Positions 26,601-36,341 of a stretch of DNA of 64,000 nt are shown here, piece after piece. Origin of the DNA: Pseudohongiella acticola (GTDB lineage: Bacteria > Pseudomonadota > Gammaproteobacteria > Pseudomonadales > Pseudohongiellaceae); the NCBI RefSeq assembly GCF_001758195.1, contig NZ_MASR01000001.1, positions 806,001 through 870,000 of the forward strand. Direction: 5' to 3'. Below the pieces are notes generated by a model. It was not told where the DNA came from. It ran no database searches and worked only from the letters and a program-made list of their open reading frames with translations. Position numbers and translations under genes: made by a program. Within the stretch, counting starts at the first letter, position 1, and every line of letters starts with the position of its first letter.

Positions 26601-29600
26601 TTGGCGCAGCGAGCCGGCCAGCCTCTCCATTTGCCTCTCAAGATCACAGAACGACCAGTCTTCCTTTCCATCCCGGATTCGGCCATTTGCATCTGCAACT
26701 GAACGCCTGAATATAGCAGGAAGCGAGACTGCAGGTGCTCCCACTCGCTTAGCTTCAATACCCGCATTGCCCTGCGAACCCGGCTCACCTTCAAAACCCA
26801 GTACGCGGGAAATATCACTGTGATGTAACCAGGGAAGGTCCGCCAGTGCCTCTGTGCGTGCATCAGAGAGCGCTGTCATAGTCTGTCGGAGACAACGCAG
26901 AATCAGTTCAATATTAGCAGCTGAGTAGATCACGCTGTCGTATTCAGCAAGCAGTTTCAACGTCCCGTCTGCTCCCGGGAAGGCATTGATTCCAAGATCA
27001 TACTGGCTGGTGGTTGACGCTACCGGATAGACATTTGCGATGTGTTCACAAAATCTCAGCTCATCGATTTCAGTGTTCTGCATGACCAGCAATACATCAA
27101 ACAGCGGACTCCTGCCCGGATCCCGGGGCAAATCGAGCCCGGCAACAATGGTGTCGAAGGGCACATCCTGATGCGACAGGCAATCGTTCACTTCAGCAGC
27201 CACCGACTGCAAGAAATCCGACACCGATGCATCAAAGTTCAGAGTAGCTCTGAGCGGAAGGATGTTAACAAAAAACCCGATCACCGATTCCAGTTGCGGA
27301 TGTCGCCTGCCTGCAACGGCGGTTCCAATACAGAAATCCTGCTGACCTGAAAGCCTGGCGAGTACCAGCTGTAGTGCAGCAAACAGCCCCGTGAAATCGC
27401 TGACCCCAAGACCCGACAACGAGCGCTTGAAGCCCGTCCAGAGTGTCGCGTCAATGTCGATGCTGACCGAGTTCCCCATACTTTGTTTCATCGCCGGTCG
27501 CGGCGCGGCTGCGGGCAATTGCAGAGCCGTCACTGGGTGTGCGAAGTGCTGACGCCAGAACCGGGTCGCACGCTCGCCCGCCTCAGACAGCAGCCACTCA
27601 CGCTGCCAGACGGCAAAATCGCGGAACTGTACGGCGTCGGCTATTGGGGGCGTTGACTCTGTGTCTGACACACTGGCCTGACTGAAATGTTCATAGAGCC
27701 TGGTGAGTTCACGCGAGAAAATACCGATGGACCAGCCGTCACTGATAATGTGATGCATGGTGATAAGTACAACGTGGCACCCTGACACCAGTTCACCGAC
27801 TGCTACCCGGATTAACGGCGCCGTTGCAAGGTCGAAATTTAATGCGCTTTGATGTTGTGCTTTTTCACTCAATTCCGCATCTACGATCACTTCATCAAAC
27901 CAGTGAGCACGCGTATTCAGTTCGTTGACAGAAACGACGACCTGTCGCACGTCACCCCGGGCATTTTCACGGAAACAGGTTCGCAACGCTTCGTGCCGAT
28001 AAAACAGCGATGTCAGAGCGTTGTCCAGCACCTGCCGATCCAGCCGCCCGGACACTGTCAGCGTGGCGTGCATGTGAAAAGGCGAGGGTCCATCGCCGCG
28101 AATTCTGTCTACAAGCCATAAGCGTGACTGCCCGGTCGACAGTGGGTAACTATCAGCGGCAGGCAAAGCCCGCAGCGACGTTGACGCGGGATTGGCCGGA
28201 GCCGCATTACTCGTATTTTCATCGATCCGGGAGGCCAGTGAAGCCAGCGTTGGATGTTCGTACAGGTCCTGAAAATCCAGCATCAGGCCAACGCTGGCAG
28301 CAATGCGCGATAACAGCATCATGGCCTTAAGGCTGTGCCCGCCCAGATCGTGAAACGAATCTTCCCGGCAAACGTCCGCTGGCCCCAGCAACTCAACAAA
28401 AAAACCAGCCAGCAGCACTTCGGTTGGCGTCGTCGGCGGCGTGCGTAAGCCGGCTTCGCCACCTGCACTGCCAGTTTTGTGTATTGTCTGATTTCGCTGA
28501 AGTTCTTGCATGATAGCCGAGCCGGAGCTCAACGTGCTGGCCAGATAACGATAATAGGCTGATGCTCTGACGGACACCTGGAAGCTGGCATGATCAGCTG
28601 TCAGCTCTCCCGGCTGTGGTCGAATAGCATGACCCCCAGCGCCCGCCTCGCTGTTCGCTATACCGGCAGTTAACTGCCATTTCCCACTGTCTGCCACTGG
28701 CAACACAAATTGACGTTTTGATGCCTCCGGTGACAATGCCTGTGCCTGATCACCAGAGGCGCTGACAACACCCGTCAGGAACTGGAGCGCAGGCGCATTT
28801 TTTGCCAGTTTGGCGAAGTCCACCTGAAGTCTGTCGGCACCATTGGCTTCAGCCTCCTGCGCCAGCTGGCGCAGGATCGCATGTTCTACCCCACGCCCTA
28901 GCACGCGGCAGCTGAGCATGAACGCAGACACCACCCAGAGCCCGGGCTCGCGTCGGATCAGAATACTGCCAGCGAGGCCGTAATCACCGTATTTGTCGGT
29001 TACTCTGACACAGCGGATATCGGTGTCCGGTTCCTGCAACAGCGCATACAACTGCGTCTCTGAATAGCGCACACCGGTTGTATTGAATTGATTGGTACGC
29101 TGCGACAGCTGCGCCAGTCTCGGCATGTCTGCAGGTTCGGGCTGGCTGATATCAATGTGGATAGACAGCGAGGCAATGAATTCGGCATAACTGCCGGCAG
29201 ACTTTCGCACATCGACACGTTGCAGCTCCTCTTCATACATCTGCGAACGGACAGCATCTTCGCGCGTAGCAGCGCGGGCATCGAGCAACCAGTGATGATT
29301 GAGAAAAGGTTCGCGCTCTGCTGCTTCAGGTAGCTGAATGACCAACACGCCCGGGCAGGCCGATTGAACCTGCTCGCACTCCAGCGGGCTGTCATCGATA
29401 AACACAAAACTGTCGAGCCCCAGGGACAGGTCTTCGCTCAGCGCCTGAATACTCTCCGACTTCAGCCCCCAACCAGCACGCACCCTGGTCAGATGGTTCC
29501 AGCGCAAGGGCATGTCGCGCTGCTCAAAAACAGCTCGAACATCGTCTTCATTATTCTTGGTTGCCAGACAGATGAGGGCACCCGCTGCGCGTGCCTGTAT

Positions 29601-32600
29601 CAGCTTCTTCTGCAGATCGACGTGGACAGATTCCAGACGAACACCCAGGGGACCGTCCTCACCCACAATGCCGCCCCACAGTGTGTCGTCCGCATCAACC
29701 ACATAAACTTTGACCGGGGGCCGGTTACGCAGATCACACGTTCGTACCAGACGATTGGCAAGAGCAGCAAAAAATTCCTCGGTATAGGGAATATCGCCAA
29801 AAATCAGCTCGGGTGGATGGCAGGGCTGTTGCAAGCCATAGGTTTCAGCAAAATTTTCCAGCTTGAGTACTTCCGCATTTCGCAACGTGCTCAATGCCCC
29901 TTTTACGAAGCTGGCAAACTCGCGATACAGCGCCCAGTCATTTTCCGACCACGGACACGGCACAAAAATCAGGTAACTGTCAGGGAAGTCATGCACATAC
30001 GCCGCCACTGCAGAGGCCAGTTCAGCGAGCTGTGCATGCGCACTGCTTTCATCAACGCAACCCTCAGAATCAACGGGAGGACGCCATAAGACAATATGGT
30101 TTTTCGCCGGCATGCTCCTGAGCCTGGACCCGGGATTGATCAGGTCCTGTACACTCTGGTCGTATGGCAATAGCGTTACCGAGCGCGAGTCACCACCGAT
30201 ATGTTCATGGTACTCAAGCAGACCGACGAGACTGTCCGCGGTAAAATTTGCAGACACTGTCCAGCCGTTTACTTTTGGGCCAGTCAACGCTGCGTAGGAA
30301 TTTTTGTTATCAAGCAATTGACTCAGCAGCGTGCATAAATCGGTGCCCATTTGTTCCAGTCTGTCTCGTAAATAGAGGCTGCCATCTGCAACAATACGAA
30401 AACTGAGGTCATCGGCAAGCGGCGCTACTATCAAGCCAAACTCAAAATGCATCGGATCGAATATTTCCTGCGGCTGCCACTGCCATCTAGCTGCGGCGGC
30501 ATCATTATCAGGGTAATTCTCGAATACCAGGGCATGTGTAACCAGGCCTGTTCTGGCCGGCGTCAGCGTCTGTAATTCAGCCAGGGACAGATGACCGTGC
30601 ATCATACTGTCAGCAAACTGCTGTGCGGTCTCGCGCACCAAGTCATCAAAACAATCTGATTGTCCGGGACAGACACGAACCGGCAAGGTATTGATCAGCA
30701 TTCCGGCTATATTCTCCACGCCCTCCAGGTCGCGATCGCGTCCGGAAACAGTGGCACCGAAAACAATATCGTCACTCCCCGTCAGACGACCCAGAAATAC
30801 GCCCCACAGCGCCTGCACCACGGCATTGAGTGTGACGCCCTGTTGTGCGCACCAGTTCAGCAATGTGGTATGCAAAGCCGCTCCGATACGGTTTTCAACA
30901 AACATTGGCTGCGGATCGGAGGCCGGTACTCTGGGCAAATGCACAGGCACTTCGCTGCGACGCTGATAATCTCCCAGAAACCCCTGCCAATAGTCTCTTG
31001 CCTGATCGCCGGGTTGCTGCTCCTGCCATTCAAACCACGCGCGCATACCGCGCGCGGCATTACTGTCTCCCCGATCAGCGTCGCCGAAATACAGCGCCTC
31101 CAGACGCTGCAGCAGCAAGGCACTGGTCCAGCCATCAATCGCAATGTGATGAAAATCAATGATCAATTCAAAGCAGCCAGCATTGATACGCACCAGCGTC
31201 AGACTGAACAGAGCATCACGCAGCAGGTCGCGCCGCGCGCCACGCAAACGGGTACGTAACTGTTCCAGCCCTGCCTCTATAGGCTCATGCCATGCCTCAG
31301 CATCAACAAACTGATAATTATTTTCGCGTTGTTTCAGAACAATCTGCAGCAAATCACCGCGACGGGTCTGAACAAATCCTGTTCGTAGAGCCTGAGTCTC
31401 AGCGACCAGGGCCTGTAGTGCCAAGGCAAACTGTATTTCGTCAATTGACTGCTGTAATCGCAGACAAACCTGATCCTGATAGGCTGTGGGGTGAGTAGCA
31501 CAATGCAACCACATCCCTGCCTGCATGCCAGTCAATGGTAATATTTCGTCCACACCCATTGAGGGCAGACTCAGTTCTGACATTGTGGCGTCAAGCTCGG
31601 CAAGGGACTCAAACGCAACCAGGCAATCACTGCGCGACAACAGGTGATAATCGGCGGTAGCACCGCTGGTCACCGACCGCAGGCGCTGGTTAAGCGTGAC
31701 CAGCTCGTTCATCCAGGCGCCTGTCAGTGCATCCAGACTAAGAGCAGGAAGCGGTGTCTGCCCTCGGAGTGTCAGTTCGAACTGACCATTGCTGATACGT
31801 GCCAGAGCATCCAGCTTGAAAGGCTCAGTCACCGCAGCGCCATGATCATCCCCCGCCTGCTCGGCGGCCGGTTGTAGCCATGCGTCCTCAGCAGCAATGC
31901 TCTCGCCGAGATAATTAAAGCTTAGTTGCGGACTGAGCGTCAGGCTCTGTTGTGTTTGCTGACCTGAGTAGTATCGCAGCGGCAAATAACTAAAGCCGCG
32001 GGCGGGCAGCGCCCGGAGAGAATCCTTTATTTCCCGGTACAAATCGAGACCTGGCTCGGGCGAACCGGTGAATACAAACGGGTACAATGACGTGAACCAG
32101 CCCACAGTGGAACTGCAGTTGCCCAGGCCCTCCAGTTGCTCTCTGCCGTGGCCTTCCAGAGACAACAGACAGTCTGCATTGTCCAGCACGCTTCGCCAGG
32201 CCTGAACAAACGCTGCCAACACAAATTCCTGCGGCTTCATACGCAGCAGCGTTGACGCCAGTTGCATCACGCTTTGCGATTCTTCACGCGGCAACATCTG
32301 CACTGAATGACCACGAGTTTGCCGGGGGTCAGCAAACAGATGCTGTTGCTGCGCAAGCACCTCGCGTCCGCGTCTGACGGTTTCCTGCCAATAGCCAAGG
32401 TCCTGTTGCATTGCACCACGCGCTACAGTCGCTTTCAGTTGCTCGGCCCAATTGGTAACGGCAAGCGCTTCCTGCATTGGCTGTTGCACACCGGCCGTGG
32501 AGGCGCTGTCACGCTGAGCCATTGCAGTGCCTTCAAGATGCGTATGGTACACACGCTGCAGATTCTCAGTGAACAGGCGACCTGATACCTCATCGGCAGC

Positions 32601-35600
32601 AATATGATGAACCACCACCGCCAGATAGGACTCCCCGGCCTCAGTTGCTACCCCGACCGCCAGCAGAACACCCTCTTTCAGGCTGATGGACTTTTGCAAT
32701 TGTTGCCAACAATGCAGGCGCGACTGTCCACCTTCAGCCTCCAGTAGCACATAACGGCCATCAGCGCTCAGGTGTTGTTGCTGCGACGCCGGATCGAGTG
32801 TCAGCCGTAATGCCGGATGCAGTTCCAGCAGCACATCCAGCGTCGCGCGCAACGCTTTCATGTCTATCGGCGTTGAGACCCTGAATACGCTGGACAGATT
32901 AAAGTGATCGGCCGCGTTGCCGCATTGCTCAAGCCACCAATGCAGAGTCGGGCTCAATGGTGCGACCGGCAACACCGGCTCAATCACGGCAGTGGCTGTC
33001 CTTGCTGCCGATGCAGCCAGCCCGGCAAGCGTTTCCGAGGCAAAAATATCCTTCAATGTGAAGTGATAGCCTTCTGATCGCGCCAACGAGACCAGTTGAA
33101 TGGCACGTATGGAGTCTCCACCCAGGGAGAAGAAATTGACATCGCGGTCAATGGCATTCGATGACAGACCCAGAACACTGGCGTACATCTTTGCCATATC
33201 CAGTTCGGCCTGTCCGTGTAATTGTTCCTTACCGGCCTCGACTGTTGTGGCGTGGTCAACATCCGCATTCTCCGGCATCGGCAAGGCATTCACGTCCACT
33301 TTGCCGCTGGCATTTAGCGGCAGTCGCGCCACACCCACTACTTTTGCGGGCAGCATATAATTTGGCACACTGTCCTTGAGGGCATCACGAACCCCTGCAA
33401 CGGACAGGCGAGTGTCAGCAGACACAACAAGCCATGCCACCAGTTCACTACTGCCAGCATCACCTCGTGCCTGAACAAAGGCATCAGTAACATCGGGCAA
33501 GGTACGCAGATGAAACTCCACTTCGCTGAGTTCAACACGGAAACCGCGTATCTTGATCTGTCGGTCGTTCCGGCCCAGAAACACCAGCTCACGCTTGTGG
33601 TTCCACTTCGCCAGATCCCGGGTGCGGTACAGTCGCCCTTCCCCGGCAGGCAGAAACGGGTCAGCCAGAAAAGCATCTGACTGGCTGACTGCATCGCCAT
33701 TGCCCTGGTCAATATAACCAAGCGCAACACCGTCACCGCCACAGTAGATTTCCCCAGGTACACCGACCGGCACCGGCTGCAGATTCTGATCGAGCAAGTA
33801 AAGTCGACTGTTGGCGATGGGGCGACCAATGGGTATGGTCGCCTGATTCAGATCATCTTCGTTAATACGATGCCAGCTGGAAAAGGTGGTATTTTCAGTC
33901 GGCCCATAGACATGCAACAGGTTCAATTCCGGATGCATCTGCATTAATTTTCTGATATGCCCGACAGACACTTTTTCGCCACCGGTCAGCACAGTCTGCA
34001 ACCGGGCAAATGCTGCCGGACTATTGTCGACCAGCTGATTAAACAGCCCGGTAGTCAGAAACGCGGTATCAACCTGATAGTGATTCACCAGCGCGGAGAA
34101 CTCGTGCACCTCCAATAGCGTGGTTCCCGTCGGGATGCAGACACAACCGGCATTGAGCAGTGGCCCCCAGATTTCGAATGTTGCTGCGTCAAAAGCAAGG
34201 GACCCGGTCAGCAATACGCGTTCATTGACCTGTACCTGATGGTAATCGGTGTTGCATACAAGCCGAAGCACAGAGCGCTGCCCGATCAGTGTTCCTTTGG
34301 GTTTACCGGTGGAGCCGGAAGTAAACATCAAATAGGCTGGCAGGAGGACGGCATCCTCCCGGGGTTGCGATACTTCGACCGTCACTGATTCCGGTATAGA
34401 CGTTGTCGCCGAAGCATCAATTGACAGCTGCTTATTCGTATCAATCAACGCCACGTCCAGTCCCTGCAGCTCACGCAGACGATCTTTTTCAGCAAACAGT
34501 AGCGACACCTCACCGGTCGTAGCGACCTGGGTAACCCGCTCCAACGGTGTATTGGCGGCAAGTGGTACGTAAACAGCATCGCTTTTCAGAATAGCCAGCA
34601 TGACCACCAGCGCACGTTCGTCTTTTTCCAGCATCAGGGCAATGCGGCATCCTGGCTGATGCGCGGAATGTTTTAACAGTTGTTGGCTGAGCCGTTCGGA
34701 CAGGTTGTCCAGGGCACGATAGCTCAACTTGATCTCACCCGCATGTACCGCGATCTTTTCAGGGTGATCTCTAACCACATCGCGAAACCTGTCAATAAGG
34801 CTGGACTGTTGCGGATAGGGTCGCGCCGTGGCATTGACATCATCAACCAGCCGGCGACGTTCTTTATCACTCTGCAATGGCAGGGCCGATAATTCCAGGC
34901 TTTGTTGCTGCGGCAGTGTCGAGGCGAGTAAGCGCCATGTTTCACTTAAACAGCGAACACTCGCCTCCGACAGCACTGCTCTGGCATATTCCAGCTCAAG
35001 CTGCAGCGTACCGTCTGTCTGTTTCTCGAAATGAAATGTCAGGTCCACTTTACTGAACCGGGTTGGAATGCGCAGCGAACGGCCGGTACTGTTGTCAAAA
35101 CTCAATGTCAGGTCGTCAGCAGAGCTGAAGCCTATCATGGCGTCATAAAGTGGCGAGCGACTGGGATCTTTTGCGAAACCAAGATTGGTCACCAGTGCAT
35201 CGAATGCCAGGTCCTGATGTTGAAAACCGTCCAGTACCCGGCGACGAACCTGCAGCAACAGTTCCGGAAAATTCTGCTTGAGATCAATGCTCTGACGCAA
35301 TGCGATGGTGTTGACAAACGGCCCTACAACCTCGTCAAATTGCGAGCCCGGCCTGCCTGCGACGGGTGTACCCAGCGTTACTTCATACACTTGGGCAAAC
35401 CGCGCCAACAGCAGCTGTACCAGTGCTACCAGCCCCATATACAGGGTTGCATTGTGAGCATGGCATAACGCCTCAAACGCCGCGGTGTCTGCCCTTGGCA
35501 GGGTCAAAGCAACTGAGTCGCCATTAAAGTCCTGAACAACGTGCCTCGGCCTGTCGAGTAGCCCGTCCAGTGTCTGCGGTGGTGTTGCAAATACACTCTG

Positions 35601-36341
35601 CCAATATGCCAGGGCTTTGCTGTTATCCATTCCGGATTCATACGCTATGAAATCTCGGTACTGCCGCACTGGCTCTGCCTGCGCGCGAGTGGGTTGCGGC
35701 AGATCAGCAAGGCCTGTGGTTTCCTGGTAGTAGTGCGCCAACTCGCGAATCATGCCGGTAATCGACAGGCCGTCACACACGATATGATGAATCACCACAA
35801 CAATTCCGGATTCATGTGCTGGAAGTGTAGCCGAATCCACCCCTTTCTCTGGCTGGCAATAAATGACCCGTAGCAACCAGTCATGTTGAAGATCAAATGG
35901 CTTCGCTGCCTCGGTGTCGGCCAGATGCAATAACTGAGATTCGAGGTCACGGTCTGCCGCCAGCTTTCGCGTCTGCATCGTCCAGTCACCCGGTTCGCGG
36001 GGCTTTTGTTGTAACTGGTTATTTTCTTGCGAAAATGCCGACCCGAGCACCTCATGCCTGGCAAGCAGCCGACGCCAGGCACGCTGAAGCCGCTCCGGAT
36101 CCAGTACTTTGTCAAACACAAATGCCGCCGCAATATTGTAGGCGGCACTGGCCTCATCCCCCAACTGGGACAACATCCAGAGTCGATGCTGTGCCTGGCT
36201 CAATGGGTAACTCGATCCGGCCGCCAGTGGAATTTCCTGCTGCTGGCGTCGTCTGGAAATTTGTTGCATCAACGCATTGCGCTGTTCCGGCGACAAATTC
36301 CGCAGGCGAGCTTCAATGGCTGCTTTGTTTTCCACGCTCAA
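23619..36341 (-). CDS. NRPS2: C-A-PCP-E-C-[FkbH]-PCP-C-A-PCP-E, no thioesterase
   Basis: The protein has 4240 residues. Domains with rough positions: C (45-470, HHIVCDG), A (520-1020), PCP (~1077, GGDSI), E (1120-1570, HHIAADE and EGHGRE), C (1580-2010, HHIAIDG), FkbH-like (2020-2580, DADDT), PCP (~2669, GGHSL), C (2725-3150, HHIISDG), A (3210-3710), PCP (~3757, GGDSI), E (3810-4240, HHLIAD and VEGHGRD). Aligned to GrsA by eye, the first A code is DAFFLGVTFK (Ile/Val-like) and the second is DASTIAAVCK (Tyr/Phe-like). Carriers before E domains all read GGDSI and those before C domains GGHSL, which is internally consistent. The protein ends with the E domain; no TE or reductase follows. The start overlaps the NRPS1 stop (ATGA). 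Confidence 0.93.
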   Translation of the reverse strand: MSVENKAAIEARLRNLSPEQRNALMQQISRRRQQQEIPLAAGSSYPLSQAQHRLWMLSQLGDEASAAYNIAAAFVFDKVLDPERLQRAWRRLLARHEVLGSAFSQENNQLQQKPREPGDWTMQTRKLAADRDLESQLLHLADTEAAKPFDLQHDWLLRVIYCQPEKGVDSATLPAHESGIVVVIHHIVCDGLSITGMIRELAHYYQETTGLADLPQPTRAQAEPVRQYRDFIAYESGMDNSKALAYWQSVFATPPQTLDGLLDRPRHVVQDFNGDSVALTLPRADTAAFEALCHAHNATLYMGLVALVQLLLARFAQVYEVTLGTPVAGRPGSQFDEVVGPFVNTIALRQSIDLKQNFPELLLQVRRRVLDGFQHQDLAFDALVTNLGFAKDPSRSPLYDAMIGFSSADDLTLSFDNSTGRSLRIPTRFSKVDLTFHFEKQTDGTLQLELEYARAVLSEASVRCLSETWRLLASTLPQQQSLELSALPLQSDKERRRLVDDVNATARPYPQQSSLIDRFRDVVRDHPEKIAVHAGEIKLSYRALDNLSERLSQQLLKHSAHQPGCRIALMLEKDERALVVMLAILKSDAVYVPLAANTPLERVTQVATTGEVSLLFAEKDRLRELQGLDVALIDTNKQLSIDASATTSIPESVTVEVSQPREDAVLLPAYLMFTSGSTGKPKGTLIGQRSVLRLVCNTDYHQVQVNERVLLTGSLAFDAATFEIWGPLLNAGCVCIPTGTTLLEVHEFSALVNHYQVDTAFLTTGLFNQLVDNSPAAFARLQTVLTGGEKVSVGHIRKLMQMHPELNLLHVYGPTENTTFSSWHRINEDDLNQATIPIGRPIANSRLYLLDQNLQPVPVGVPGEIYCGGDGVALGYIDQGNGDAVSQSDAFLADPFLPAGEGRLYRTRDLAKWNHKRELVFLGRNDRQIKIRGFRVELSEVEFHLRTLPDVTDAFVQARGDAGSSELVAWLVVSADTRLSVAGVRDALKDSVPNYMLPAKVVGVARLPLNASGKVDVNALPMPENADVDHATTVEAGKEQLHGQAELDMAKMYASVLGLSSNAIDRDVNFFSLGGDSIRAIQLVSLARSEGYHFTLKDIFASETLAGLAASAARTATAVIEPVLPVAPLSPTLHWWLEQCGNAADHFNLSSVFRVSTPIDMKALRATLDVLLELHPALRLTLDPASQQQHLSADGRYVLLEAEGGQSRLHCWQQLQKSISLKEGVLLAVGVATEAGESYLAVVVHHIAADEVSGRLFTENLQRVYHTHLEGTAMAQRDSASTAGVQQPMQEALAVTNWAEQLKATVARGAMQQDLGYWQETVRRGREVLAQQQHLFADPRQTRGHSVQMLPREESQSVMQLASTLLRMKPQEFVLAAFVQAWRSVLDNADCLLSLEGHGREQLEGLGNCSSTVGWFTSLYPFVFTGSPEPGLDLYREIKDSLRALPARGFSYLPLRYYSGQQTQQSLTLSPQLSFNYLGESIAAEDAWLQPAAEQAGDDHGAAVTEPFKLDALARISNGQFELTLRGQTPLPALSLDALTGAWMNELVTLNQRLRSVTSGATADYHLLSRSDCLVAFESLAELDATMSELSLPSMGVDEILPLTGMQAGMWLHCATHPTAYQDQVCLRLQQSIDEIQFALALQALVAETQALRTGFVQTRRGDLLQIVLKQRENNYQFVDAEAWHEPIEAGLEQLRTRLRGARRDLLRDALFSLTLVRINAGCFELIIDFHHIAIDGWTSALLLQRLEALYFGDADRGDSNAARGMRAWFEWQEQQPGDQARDYWQGFLGDYQRRSEVPVHLPRVPASDPQPMFVENRIGAALHTTLLNWCAQQGVTLNAVVQALWGVFLGRLTGSDDIVFGATVSGRDRDLEGVENIAGMLINTLPVRVCPGQSDCFDDLVRETAQQFADSMMHGHLSLAELQTLTPARTGLVTHALVFENYPDNDAAAARWQWQPQEIFDPMHFEFGLIVAPLADDLSFRIVADGSLYLRDRLEQMGTDLCTLLSQLLDNKNSYAALTGPKVNGWTVSANFTADSLVGLLEYHEHIGGDSRSVTLLPYDQSVQDLINPGSRLRSMPAKNHIVLWRPPVDSEGCVDESSAHAQLAELASAVAAYVHDFPDSYLIFVPCPWSENDWALYREFASFVKGALSTLRNAEVLKLENFAETYGLQQPCHPPELIFGDIPYTEEFFAALANRLVRTCDLRNRPPVKVYVVDADDTLWGGIVGEDGPLGVRLESVHVDLQKKLIQARAAGALICLATKNNEDDVRAVFEQRDMPLRWNHLTRVRAGWGLKSESIQALSEDLSLGLDSFVFIDDSPLECEQVQSACPGVLVIQLPEAAEREPFLNHHWLLDARAATREDAVRSQMYEEELQRVDVRKSAGSYAEFIASLSIHIDISQPEPADMPRLAQLSQRTNQFNTTGVRYSETQLYALLQEPDTDIRCVRVTDKYGDYGLAGSILIRREPGLWVVSAFMLSCRVLGRGVEHAILRQLAQEAEANGADRLQVDFAKLAKNAPALQFLTGVVSASGDQAQALSPEASKRQFVLPVADSGKWQLTAGIANSEAGAGGHAIRPQPGELTADHASFQVSVRASAYYRYLASTLSSGSAIMQELQRNQTIHKTGSAGGEAGLRTPPTTPTEVLLAGFFVELLGPADVCREDSFHDLGGHSLKAMMLLSRIAASVGLMLDFQDLYEHPTLASLASRIDENTSNAAPANPASTSLRALPAADSYPLSTGQSRLWLVDRIRGDGPSPFHMHATLTVSGRLDRQVLDNALTSLFYRHEALRTCFRENARGDVRQVVVSVNELNTRAHWFDEVIVDAELSEKAQHQSALNFDLATAPLIRVAVGELVSGCHVVLITMHHIISDGWSIGIFSRELTRLYEHFSQASVSDTESTPPIADAVQFRDFAVWQREWLLSEAGERATRFWRQHFAHPVTALQLPAAAPRPAMKQSMGNSVSIDIDATLWTGFKRSLSGLGVSDFTGLFAALQLVLARLSGQQDFCIGTAVAGRRHPQLESVIGFFVNILPLRATLNFDASVSDFLQSVAAEVNDCLSHQDVPFDTIVAGLDLPRDPGRSPLFDVLLVMQNTEIDELRFCEHIANVYPVASTTSQYDLGINAFPGADGTLKLLAEYDSVIYSAANIELILRCLRQTMTALSDARTEALADLPWLHHSDISRVLGFEGEPGSQGNAGIEAKRVGAPAVSLPAIFRRSVADANGRIRDGKEDWSFCDLERQMERLAGSLRQYLAVLPPNRKQAHVGVIGKRSVHSIAAMLGTMAAGAVYIPLDLGNPVDRLRLIVQEAAVDLLLSTDDDGNALACELLSETAQDGIGHLTYNDMIIGSETANDLADAAEFRPVAGDIAYMIFTSGSTGKPKGVEVSHAAFAAMITQQIPAFGITSADVCGQFAALSFDASLSEIFLALGTGASLVITPDSTRADMDAFMAWLRDNAVSVMTLPPVFLRALNQQPLHGLRVLITAGEAAIGADLRHYATSMRVLNAYGPTETAVCASVYEVNISDDWPFGVPIGKPLPGSLLTVRDNAGARVPVGCVGELYIGGSTLGEGYFRAPELSKQKFCTLPGDPRQQRWYRSGDLVRWREDGLLEFLGRVDAQIKVRGYRIEPAEIEYAARGIEGVGDAIALVHPQLGLILVCRSVSESVTSDAELRSEILAVLGRQLPRYMVPGEVLLLDGFPLSSAGKVDRTKLIALASARSTSDASRYIGPDTIAEQTLAQAWKRGLKLDRVGKYDEFFALGGDSIKALEVINALRESGYSCELQAFFAHPVLAEMADCLTPWQVDAQHQRALVGDVGLLPVQRWFLHSRNRDAAEHFHIVVALDTPADLNDDWLETAVSTLMRNHDSLRVSFSQDNDGWRQTIHETLNMDDVLLHFQRTALMETPAEREAIETLACRPFALDMAPLCRFVLVRGPGGESEYLVLALHHLIADWVSLRILLTDLNSLAQTLTEGKGNHSLAISPPAPPHLLRDLAAQRAAEQVSETSAGLTDATHPEYLKAAATMTSLALNCGVHRSLETQHLQIPAAELARLRDSLRTRSTESGIEFRLQDLLLAVTLGELRELLPIVEVPLLVEGHGRDGQLDLGRQVAWLTRARLVNVDTGLFVGPAALKQANRVLHVNVSAQPDVFACVAADASPCRALPALVSFNYLGEFANSPDADAPFRLTDRVFEKAMSPASPVDVPLHIECYIVDNVLEIQVAWSPEVFASEPMQACWDRVQRHLAGF
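28602..30284 (-). other. FkbH-like glyceryl-loading domain embedded in NRPS2
   Basis: Between a condensation and a carrier domain, where an adenylation domain would be expected, lies a long-form FkbH/HAD-IIIC region. Its N-terminal part (SANFTADSLVGLLEYHEH, VTLLPYDQSVQDLINPGS) matches the accessory half of long FkbH proteins. The HAD part has the nucleophile motif VYVVDADDTLWGG, CLATKNNEDD and FVFIDDSPLE, and the C-terminal part has RTNQFNTTGVRYS and DKYGDYGLAG. FkbH enzymes take 1,3-bisphosphoglycerate, remove phosphate and load a glyceryl group on a carrier. I infer that the following PCP (Ser ~2669) carries glycerate. Confidence 0.85.
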
